Below are positions 43,247-52,789 of a stretch of 64,000 nt of DNA, piece after piece. The stretch lies in assembly GCA_013349285.1 (NCBI GenBank), contig DUZU01000007.1, positions 1-64,000 on the forward strand, in the 5' to 3' direction. The notes beneath the pieces were generated by a model. It was given only the letters and a program-made list of their open reading frames with translations. It ran no database searches and was not told where the DNA came from. The number at the start of each line of letters is the position of its first letter. Positions within the stretch are counted from its first letter, which is position 1. The translations under genes and the position numbers were made by a program. The stretch comes from Deltaproteobacteria bacterium (GTDB lineage Bacteria > Desulfobacterota > Desulfobulbia > Desulfobulbales > Desulfurivibrionaceae).

Positions 43247-44896
43247 ATGAATCTTTTAATGCTAGGAAGCTTGCTGGGCGGGGTCGGCCTTTTCATGCTC
43301 GGCATGCAACTGATGACCGACGGTCTGAAGATTGCCGCCGGTCACACCCTTCGTAATATCCTGCAAAAATCCACCCGAACCGCCATCCGCGGCCTGCTGT
43401 CCGGCGCCTTTATCACCTCGCTGGTGCAGTCATCCAGTGCCATTACCGTGGCCACCATCGGCTTTGTCAACGCCGGCTTGATGAACCTCAGACAGGCGAT
43501 TACCATTACCTACGGCAGCAACATCGGCACCACCATGACCGGCTGGCTCGTTGCCCTGGTCGGCTTTCAATTCCACATCAAGGTCTTTGCCCTGCCCCTG
43601 ATCGGCTTCGGCATGCTGATCCGCCTGATTAAGGGCAACAGCCGCTACGGCGCACTAGGGCTTGCCTTGGCTGGTTTCGGCGTATTTTTTATCGGCATTG
43701 ACATTTTAAAAGACGCCTTTGCCGGGCTCGGTGAAACCATCGACCTGGCCGAACTCGGCGGCGGAGGGCTGATCGGCCACGCTATCTTCATCGGCATCGG
43801 CTTTCTCCTGACCCTGGCCATGCAATCGTCCAGTGCCGCCATGGCCATCGCCCTGACCGCGGCGGCCGGCGGAATCATCCCCTTGGACAACGCCGCCGCA
43901 GTGGTCATCGGCGCCAACATCGGCACCACCTCCACCGCCGCCCTCGCCGTTATCGGAGCAACCCCCAACGCCAAACGGGTGGCGGCGGCCCACGTTATCT
44001 TCAATATGGCCACCGGCGTTATCGCCCTGCTGATCCTGCCCCTGCTGCTTCAGCTGTTGCTGAGCCTGCCCGGCAATTTACATCTCAACATCTCCATTAC
44101 CACCCTGCTCGCCCTGTTTCACACCATCTTCAACCTTCTCGGCGTCTTCCTGATGTGGCCCTTTACCGATAAACTGGGGGCTTATCTTAAAACCCTTTTC
44201 CGTACCGCGGAAGAGGACGAAGCACACCTGGTCTACCTTGACAACAACCTGGTGCACATGCCGGTGCTCGCCTTCCACGCCCTGGCGGAAGAACTGAAAC
44301 GACTCGGCATCATCGCCCGAAGGATGGCCAAGGGCGCGATCAGCAGCGAGGCAGGCCCGAGCCGCCTCCTGGAATCAGACCAGCGCGTTTTATTGAAACT
44401 GGAGATCAAAATCGGCAAATTCATCAACGAGGTCCGCCGGGGCGGCTTGCCGGAAAAGCTTGATCACGCCCTGCCCCACGCCCTGCGGATCACCAGTTAT
44501 TACCGGGAAGTGGCCGATGTGGCCATCCGGATCGCCCAGATGCAGCAGGGCAAACCGGTCGAGGATGAAAAACTGGCGCTGGAGATAAGTCTTTATAAAC
44601 AGAATGTGGTCAGGCTGCTCGATGCAACCGATGTCGGCCAGGCAGAATTTTCCCTGCAAGCATGCAACAGCTATTTTGAAGAACTAGAAGGGGAATACAA
44701 ACACCTGAAAAACCTGCTGCTTAAGGCCGGCACCAAGGACGAACTGCCGGTGACCCAGATGGTGACCCAGATTGATCTGATGAGCGACATCAGAAGAATA
44801 GCCGGCCAGATGGAAAAGGCGGCCTGTTATCTGGTCTCAATGACCACCGCCGAGGTGGAAAGCCAGGAGTTGCCCCCAGAGGAGGAGGCGGCATAA
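43247..44896 (+). CDS. Na/Pi-cotransporter family protein with PhoU-like C-terminus
   Basis: 549 residues. The membrane part (about 1-300) has the inverted repeat typical of NptA-type sodium/phosphate symporters, with two QSSSA signatures (SLVQSSSAITVAT and LAMQSSSAAMAIA) and GSNIGTT/GANIGTT. The C-terminal 230 residues are charged and helical, like the PhoU module fused in this family. Expected to move phosphate with sodium across the inner membrane. The next gene converges on it 13 bases downstream. The N-terminus MNLLMLGSLLGGVGLFMLG fits the family, so the start is credible. Confidence 0.88.
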   Translation: MNLLMLGSLLGGVGLFMLGMQLMTDGLKIAAGHTLRNILQKSTRTAIRGLLSGAFITSLVQSSSAITVATIGFVNAGLMNLRQAITITYGSNIGTTMTGWLVALVGFQFHIKVFALPLIGFGMLIRLIKGNSRYGALGLALAGFGVFFIGIDILKDAFAGLGETIDLAELGGGGLIGHAIFIGIGFLLTLAMQSSSAAMAIALTAAAGGIIPLDNAAAVVIGANIGTTSTAALAVIGATPNAKRVAAAHVIFNMATGVIALLILPLLLQLLLSLPGNLHLNISITTLLALFHTIFNLLGVFLMWPFTDKLGAYLKTLFRTAEEDEAHLVYLDNNLVHMPVLAFHALAEELKRLGIIARRMAKGAISSEAGPSRLLESDQRVLLKLEIKIGKFINEVRRGGLPEKLDHALPHALRITSYYREVADVAIRIAQMQQGKPVEDEKLALEISLYKQNVVRLLDATDVGQAEFSLQACNSYFEELEGEYKHLKNLLLKAGTKDELPVTQMVTQIDLMSDIRRIAGQMEKAACYLVSMTTAEVESQELPPEEEAA

Positions 44897-44909
44897 ACTT
44901 TTGCCCTTC

Positions 44910-45614
44910 TCAATCTTTTGCCCGGCCCGCATAACGCCAGTGCCAAGGCTCCCAGAGAAAGCCATTCTTGTCGTTTTGCCGGTAACTTAATACAAAATCA
45001 TATTTTCGGGCGTTTTGCCCAAGCCATTTTTCCGCTTCCGAGCCGTGAAAAGTCCAGTCACTGGGCACCAGATCAACAGCGGTGCCGGTCATGTGTTCTG
45101 AATATCCCGGCGGCGCCACCCCTTTGGCAATATCATAAAAATCACGGCCGGCCTGCAGCTGACGCAGATAGATACTGCGCTGATAAAGCAGGCTGCGATA
45201 GCCGGAGTCAACCTGCAGGATAACCCCATCGTTGCGGGCCGCCGAGACCATCCGCGTCAAAGCCTCGGCCGTGGCGGCGGTCACATAAATTTGCGCTTTG
45301 GGATAGGTAAACTCATAGGGCAACACCACCAGATTTTTCCCCTCGGAACTAAGGCCAAGATCAACCCGATGGCCCTGCCAAGGGCGGCGCACCTCGTAAC
45401 GCTTGCCGTGGAGGGTGACATACTCGCGCCTGGCCTCGGGCAGCATTTTACTGCGGCCATCAAGCACCGCCACCTTTGCAAAAGGCTGCTCCAATTCCTC
45501 AACAGGGGGGACGAGAATGGCAGGACGCTTACCATCCCCCGGCCCAACAACACAACCGGCAAGACAGAGATAAATCAATAACCCCAGCAGATATACCCCG
45601 CGCCCGGTTCTCAT
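44910..45614 (-). CDS. VanY-type D-alanyl-D-alanine carboxypeptidase lipoprotein
   Basis: A 234-residue M15B metallopeptidase with a lipoprotein signal (lipobox L-A-G-C at about residue 21). Zinc and catalytic motifs are intact: SGYRSLLYQ, SEHMTGTAVDLV (S-x-H-x2-G-x-A-x-D) and EPWHWRY (E-x2-H-W). It should trim the terminal D-Ala of peptidoglycan stems in the periplasm; nothing points to vancomycin resistance. Last gene of the long minus-strand block. Confidence 0.92.
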   Translation of the reverse strand: MRTGRGVYLLGLLIYLCLAGCVVGPGDGKRPAILVPPVEELEQPFAKVAVLDGRSKMLPEARREYVTLHGKRYEVRRPWQGHRVDLGLSSEGKNLVVLPYEFTYPKAQIYVTAATAEALTRMVSAARNDGVILQVDSGYRSLLYQRSIYLRQLQAGRDFYDIAKGVAPPGYSEHMTGTAVDLVPSDWTFHGSEAEKWLGQNARKYDFVLSYRQNDKNGFLWEPWHWRYAGRAKD

Positions 45615-45654
45615 AATTATCTATCTCTTGGTTGAAGTCACTAACCGCGCAAGG

Positions 45655-46326
45655 CTAAAACCGATAAAGACCTTTAGCCGCAATAAATTTACCCACGCCC
45701 TCGGGCACCAAAGCGTCTACGGCATGGCCCAATGCAACCTCTTGCCGCAGATGACTTGACGAAACAGCCACCGGGGTCAGGAAAAGATCATATATTCTAC
45801 CAAGCCGCCCCGCGCATTGCCAACAGCTTTCATCAGCCGCTCGCTGATAGCCGGCAAAACTCGACTTGATGATCTCGGCAACCTTGGTCCGGCACTGATC
45901 CGGCCGCGCAGCCACTACGAAATGGGTATAATCGACAAGCTCTGTATATTCTTTCCAGGAAGCGATCTCGGCAAAGGCATCCATGCCGATCACAAAAAAC
46001 AACTCCACCGATTCCCCTAATAACTCCCGCAATGAACGCAGGGTATCGATACTGAAGGAGGGCCCCAGCCGTTTTGCCTCAAGATCACTGATAAAAAAGC
46101 CGGACCTCTCCCGAAGGGCAAGGTCCAGCATGGCCAATCGGTCAGCAAAGGAGGAAATCCGGTAGGTTAATTTATGGGGGGGCTGGGCAGACGGCACAAA
46201 CAGGACGCTGTTAAGCTCAAAACTTTTTTTTACCGCTTCGGCAAGGGCAAGATGGCCGTTGTGCACCGGGTCAAAGGTGCCGCCCAAGATGCCGATCCGG
46301 TGGCCTAAATTTTGCGGAAGCTCCAT
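45655..46326 (-). CDS. nadD: Nicotinate-nucleotide adenylyltransferase
   Basis: Makes deamido-NAD from NaMN and ATP. 223 residues with the nucleotidyltransferase motif GILGGTFDPVHNGHLALAEA and the C-terminal VSSSHLRQEVALG (ISSTxIR type). Starts 12 bases after proA, so it is co-transcribed with the proline genes, a common arrangement near obg. Confidence 0.93.
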   Translation of the reverse strand: MELPQNLGHRIGILGGTFDPVHNGHLALAEAVKKSFELNSVLFVPSAQPPHKLTYRISSFADRLAMLDLALRERSGFFISDLEAKRLGPSFSIDTLRSLRELLGESVELFFVIGMDAFAEIASWKEYTELVDYTHFVVAARPDQCRTKVAEIIKSSFAGYQRAADESCWQCAGRLGRIYDLFLTPVAVSSSHLRQEVALGHAVDALVPEGVGKFIAAKGLYRF

Positions 46327-46338
46327 AATCCCAGCAGC

Positions 46339-47595
46339 CTAGCTTCTGACCTGGCCGTCCCCGTACACAATGAACTTCTTGGTGGTCAATTCCTTGAGGC
46401 CCATGGGGCCATAGGCATGGAGCTTGGTGGTGCTGATGCCGATCTCCGAGCCCAACCCGAACTGGCCACCGTCGCTGAATCTGGTCGAGGCGTTGACCAT
46501 GACCGCGGAGGCGTCAACCTCCCGCAAGAAGCGCTGGGAATGGGCATAATTATTGGTGATAATCACCTCGGTATGCAGGGAACCGTACTGGACGATATGG
46601 TCCATGGCCGCCTCCATGTCGTCCACCACCTTTACCGCCAGAATCAGATCGAGAAACTCCATCCCCCAATCCGTGGGCAAGGCCGCCTTGATCTCCGGCA
46701 GAATCGCACCGGCGCGCTTACAGCCGCGCAGCTCGACCCCGGCGTCCTTGAGGGCGGCCCAGACCTTGGGCAGAAACAGCGCAGCCTCGTTTTTGTGAAC
46801 CAACAGGGCCTCTAGGGCATTGCAAACCCCGGGCCGCTGCACCTTGCCGTTCATGACGATATCGACCGCCATCCCATGGTCGGCACTTTCATCGACAAAA
46901 ACATGACAGACCCCCTTGTAATGCTTGAGGACAGGAATCCGAGAATTTTCGGCGACAAAACGGATGAGCCCCTCGCCGCCCCGGGGAATGATCAGATCGA
47001 TCTGCTCTTCCAAGGTCAGCATGACATTGACCGCCTCGCGGTCGGCCATCGGGATCACCTGAATGGCGGCGGCATCGATATTCTCGGAAGCCAAGGCCTC
47101 CTGGAGCACCTTGGCCAGGGCCAGATTGGAGTTGATCGCCTCGGAGCCGCCCCGGAGGAGAATGGCGTTGCCCGCCTTCAGGCAAAGCGACGCCGCATCC
47201 ACCGTGACATTGGGACGCGATTCGTAGATCATGCCGATCACCCCCAGCGGAATCCGCATCCGACCGACGGTAATCCCGGAGGGCTGTTTGTTCATTTCCG
47301 AAATCTCCCCCACCGGATCGGGCAGGGCGATTACCTCCTGCAACCCCTTGACCATGGCGGCCATCACCTTGTCGGAGAGTTCGAGCCGATCAAGCATGGC
47401 AGCGGAAAGGCCCTTGGCGCGACCGGCGACCAGATCCTTTTGATTCTCCTGCTGGATATAATCCTTCTGCGCCATCAGCGCATCGGCCATTTTGAGAAGG
47501 GCGTTGTTCTTGGCCGTGGTGGAGAGATTGGCCATGGTCCGCGCCGCCTTTTTCGCGGCATGGGCCATCTGCTGAATGGTTTCCTGAATGGACAT
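46339..47595 (-). CDS. proA: Gamma-glutamyl phosphate reductase
   Basis: NADPH-dependent enzyme of proline synthesis (second step after ProB). The 418-residue sequence has ESRPNVTVDAASLCLKAGNAILLRGGSEA, LIIPRGGEGLIRFV, and the active-site cysteine in GKVQRPGVCNALEALLV. AGGAG lies 6 bases before the ATG. Unusually it is separated from proB by a 329-base gene-free stretch, so it may have its own promoter or control element. Confidence 0.96.
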   Translation of the reverse strand: MSIQETIQQMAHAAKKAARTMANLSTTAKNNALLKMADALMAQKDYIQQENQKDLVAGRAKGLSAAMLDRLELSDKVMAAMVKGLQEVIALPDPVGEISEMNKQPSGITVGRMRIPLGVIGMIYESRPNVTVDAASLCLKAGNAILLRGGSEAINSNLALAKVLQEALASENIDAAAIQVIPMADREAVNVMLTLEEQIDLIIPRGGEGLIRFVAENSRIPVLKHYKGVCHVFVDESADHGMAVDIVMNGKVQRPGVCNALEALLVHKNEAALFLPKVWAALKDAGVELRGCKRAGAILPEIKAALPTDWGMEFLDLILAVKVVDDMEAAMDHIVQYGSLHTEVIITNNYAHSQRFLREVDASAVMVNASTRFSDGGQFGLGSEIGISTTKLHAYGPMGLKELTTKKFIVYGDGQVRS

Positions 47596-47924
47596 TGCTT
47601 GCTCCTATCCTAACTTTTTCAAAAGGTTCCAGGTTGATCACAACCCATGGCAACTCATGTCATAAACCTGCAAAGCGACCACCCTGCGCTGATGGCGGGG
47701 AGCCGATGGTTTAAGACGCTGAAAACTCTTTGAGGTAACTCTAATTTTTCAACATACCGCAGGAACCGAAAAGCACAAGGGCCATGGCATCCGGGGCACA
47801 CTTTTTTTGATCCTTCCTCTCGGGCAACAGAAGAAGGGCTAAGAAATTTTCATCACCAAACCAAGAGGCGAACCCTTATCCGGCATGTTCATTTCTTGGT
47901 TTGGGCAAAGGGCGTCGCGCCCGA
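47596..47924. other. 329-base gap between proB and proA
   Basis: No full-size gene. It contains an 11-base inverted repeat just after proB (see separate entry), a 17-codon reading frame between 47892 and 47839 on the minus strand, and a small palindrome GGTTGATCACAACC near 47632-47645 shortly before proA. None is recognised as a known element. Confidence 0.4.
47856..47904 (-). promoter_or_regulatory. Inverted repeat downstream of proB
   Basis: CCAAACCAAGA (47856-47866) and TCTTGGTTTGG (47894-47904) are perfect complements separated by 27 bases. There is no U-run, so it is not a standard terminator. One arm sits directly before a small ATG frame. Confidence 0.4.
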
Positions 47925-50101
<2,177 letters not shown>

Positions 50102-50159
50102 CTAATGTCAGCAATTTTGCTGCGGTTCAGGAATGAACCGCAGCAACAAGCAAACTTTT

Positions 50160-50423
50160 TTAGTTGGACTCAACAGGGTAAACGCTAACCCTTTTTTTAT
50201 TGCGACCATATTTTTCATAGGTCACAACGCCATCAACCATGGCGAACAGGGTGTAATCACGCCCCAGGCCAACGTTGGTGCCGGGATGAATCACCGTTCC
50301 CAGCTGACGAACAAGAATATTGCCGGCCCGAACCACCTGACCACCAAAACGTTTTACCCCGCGCCGTTGCGCGTTACTGTCCCGACCGTTCTTTGAGCTA
50401 CCGCCCGCTTTCTTATGTGCCAC
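50160..50423 (-). CDS. rpmA: 50S ribosomal protein L27
   Basis: 87 residues, [24 protein letters not shown], with the N-terminus that reaches the peptidyl transferase centre. It begins with the mature-type MAHKK, not the Firmicutes-type cleaved extension. Between rplU and obgE as usual. Confidence 0.97.
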   Translation of the reverse strand: MAHKKAGGSSKNGRDSNAQRRGVKRFGGQVVRAGNILVRQLGTVIHPGTNVGLGRDYTLFAMVDGVVTYEKYGRNKKRVSVYPVESN

Positions 50424-50453
50424 AATAATACCTCTTGTGTTTAAACAATTCTA

Positions 50454-50765
50454 TTAGGCTGAAATTTCTTTAATTTCAAGGGCAGTATACTCCTGCCGAT
50501 GGCCGTTCTTTACCCGATAACCCTGGCGACGCTTTTTCTTGAAAACAAGCACTTTCTTGGCTTTATCCTGTTCAACGATCCGGGCGGTAACTTTGGCGCC
50601 GTCAACAACCGGCTGACCAACTTTAACGTCATCGCCGTCTGCTACCAGCAGAACATCGGACAATTCAATGGTATCGCCAACGTTACCGGCAAGTTTTTCT
50701 ACCCGAAGACGCTCACCAGCTGCAACTTGATACTGTTTTCCGCCGGTACGAATGATTGCGTACAT
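50454..50765 (-). CDS. rplU: 50S ribosomal protein L21
   Basis: 103 residues from ATG 50765 (MYAIIRTGGKQYQVAAGERLRVEKL), set by GGAGGAAATT; the ORF track adds five codons. The C-terminal block KVLVFKKKRRQGYRVKNGHRQ is typical. First gene of rplU-rpmA-obgE-proB. Confidence 0.97.
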   Translation of the reverse strand: MYAIIRTGGKQYQVAAGERLRVEKLAGNVGDTIELSDVLLVADGDDVKVGQPVVDGAKVTARIVEQDKAKKVLVFKKKRRQGYRVKNGHRQEYTALEIKEISA

Positions 50766-50937
50766 AATTTCCTCCAACAACTGAACTCGTCAAATAACGG
50801 CCAGTGGACAGCCGTTGCGTAAAATTCTTCTTTTTAACTTCACCAAACAGGCCTCTGAAACAGAGTAACCACCTGCCCTCAACCCGACTTTAGCCATCGG
50901 AGCAATCCGATATTTCGCCGGGTGCGTGAAACAGACA

Positions 50938-50966
50938 TAGATACCCACAACCAACCTTTTTGTCAA
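50938..50966 (-). promoter_or_regulatory. Promoter of the rplU-rpmA-obgE operon
   Basis: On the minus strand, a perfect TTGACA (50966-50961) is 17 bases from TATCTA (50943-50938). It predicts a leader of roughly 165 bases before rplU, long enough to hold an autoregulatory ribosomal-protein site, though no known L21 leader was recognised. Confidence 0.6.
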
Positions 50967-50989
50967 GCCATAATAAAACGAAATGCTCG

Positions 50990-51032
50990 ACAAAAACAAA
51001 CAGACCCCCATTATTAAAAGAGATGGCGGTCT
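50990..51032 (-). terminator. Terminator of rng
   Basis: On the minus strand AGACCGCCAT pairs with ATGGGGGTCT (one mismatch), overlapping the rng stop codon, followed by a T-rich stretch (gtttgttttt). It separates rng from the rplU promoter. Confidence 0.7.
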
Positions 51033-52584
51033 AGGCCAATTCCGCCCCCCAGATCATTTCAAACTTTTCCAGATGCAGATCCTTGACCGGCTTGATGGTG
51101 ATCTGCTTATTGGTCGCATTCTGCAGGTAATCTATGGTTGAGGCCTCCTCCTTGAGCATCATCGCCGCAACCTTGGGATGAACCCTCAAGGTCACGTTTA
51201 CATCGGCCATCTTGGGGGCCTCGCGCTCGACCTTGCGGAAGATATCATAACAGATGGTGCGGCTCGATTTGAGCATCCCCTCGCCATGGCAATAGAGGCA
51301 CGGCTCGCACATCATATGGGCCAGATCCTCGCGGTTGCGTTTACGCGTCATCTGCACCAGCCCGAACTCGCTGACCTTGAGGATATTCACCCTGCTCTTG
51401 TCCTTCTTGGCCGCCTCCTTGAGCGCGGCAAAAACCTCGTCCCGGTGGGCCTCCTCTTCCATATCGATAAAATCGATAATAATGATCCCGCCGATATTGC
51501 GCATCCGCAGCTGGTAGGCGATCTCCTTGACCGCCTCCATGTTGGTCTTGAAGATGGTTTCCTCCAGGCCGCTTTTGCCCACATACCTGCCGGTATTCAC
51601 ATCGACCACGGTCAAGGCCTCGGTGGTTTCAATGATGATATAGCCGCCGCAGCGCAACCAGATTTTTTTGTCCAGGGCGCGGTTGACATCCATCTCAATG
51701 CCGTAGGCATCAAAGATCGGCATATTGCTCTCGGAAAGATGAACCCTGCCCTTGAGGCGCGGGGCAAAGGTTTCGACAAAACGCAGTACCCGGCCAAAGG
51801 TTTTTTCATCATCCACCACCACCCGGTCCACATCCGGCGAAAAAATATCGCGGACCACCCGCAGGGTGATATCAAGATCCTCGTACACCAGACTGGGGAC
51901 CGGGGCCTTGGCGGCAACATCCTGCACCTCATCCCAGGTATGGAGCAAAAACTCCATATCCGCTTCCAGGTCCTCATTGGTGACATTTTCCGCCACCGTC
52001 CTCACGATAAAACCGGTGCCGGCCGGCCGCAGGGTTTCGATATCCTGGCGCAGCTGCTGCCGGACCTCTTCATCTTCAATCTTACGGGAGATCCCGATAT
52101 GATCGGTCATCGGCATGAAAACCAGATTCCGGCAGGGCAAGGTTATATGACAGGTGAGCCGGGCGCCTTTGGTGCCCATGGGCTCTTTGCAGATCTGCAC
52201 CATAATGGACTGGCCTTCGGTGAGCAGGTCGTCGATATTAAGGCCCGGGGTGCGATGGCTCAGGGAATCCGGCGTCTCGCTGCCGCCGCAGCAACCGGTA
52301 CCGGCGCCATTGCCGCCGCGGTCACACTTGGCCATCCTTTTTTCAAACTGATCGGTACTGATATGCACATCATCAACGTACAAAAAGCCGGTGCGTTCAA
52401 GGCCGATATCGACAAAAGCCGCCTGCATGCCGGGCAGAACCCGAACAACCCGCCCCCGGTAGATATTGCCGACCAACCCTTTTTCGCAGGGCTGCTCAAG
52501 ATAAAACTCTACCAGGTTGCCGTGTTCAACCAAGGCAATCCTGATTTCATAGGGAGTCGCATTTATTAACAATTCAGTAGACAT
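51031..52584 (-). CDS. rng: Ribonuclease G (Rne/Rng family)
   Basis: 517-residue endoribonuclease for 16S rRNA 5-prime processing and mRNA decay. Features: S1 domain with GNIYRGRVVRVLPGMQAAFVDIG, interrupted by a Cys/Gly-rich loop (KCDRGGNGAGTGCCGG), then the catalytic metal aspartates in TVVDVNTGRYVG and IIIDFIDM, and the zinc-link-like CEPCLYCHGEGM. The start is ATG 52584 (MSTELLINATPYEIR), although it has no obvious ribosome-binding site. Downstream of the radical-SAM gene, a conserved pairing in this lineage. Confidence 0.93.
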   Translation of the reverse strand: MSTELLINATPYEIRIALVEHGNLVEFYLEQPCEKGLVGNIYRGRVVRVLPGMQAAFVDIGLERTGFLYVDDVHISTDQFEKRMAKCDRGGNGAGTGCCGGSETPDSLSHRTPGLNIDDLLTEGQSIMVQICKEPMGTKGARLTCHITLPCRNLVFMPMTDHIGISRKIEDEEVRQQLRQDIETLRPAGTGFIVRTVAENVTNEDLEADMEFLLHTWDEVQDVAAKAPVPSLVYEDLDITLRVVRDIFSPDVDRVVVDDEKTFGRVLRFVETFAPRLKGRVHLSESNMPIFDAYGIEMDVNRALDKKIWLRCGGYIIIETTEALTVVDVNTGRYVGKSGLEETIFKTNMEAVKEIAYQLRMRNIGGIIIIDFIDMEEEAHRDEVFAALKEAAKKDKSRVNILKVSEFGLVQMTRKRNREDLAHMMCEPCLYCHGEGMLKSSRTICYDIFRKVEREAPKMADVNVTLRVHPKVAAMMLKEEASTIDYLQNATNKQITIKPVKDLHLEKFEMIWGAELA

Positions 52585-52789
52585 GACAAGTAACCACACA
52601 TTTGGTTGGCATTAATATCCTAGATTAGAAACAAACTGCAAAACATATCACTTTTGCCGGCCAACCTTAAACAAAGGCCAAAGACAACAAAGAATAAAAT
52701 GATCCTCAAAGATCAGGGTCTCTTGATCAGCTTCCCGTCAGCTTCAGCCAAACAATCATTTAATGTTGCAGCTGCACCTCCTAAATTAA

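Noticed and set aside
50790-51011. 73-residue minus-strand frame in the rplU leader
   Set aside because: It runs through the probable promoter and leader and lacks a ribosome-binding site or recognisable sequence.
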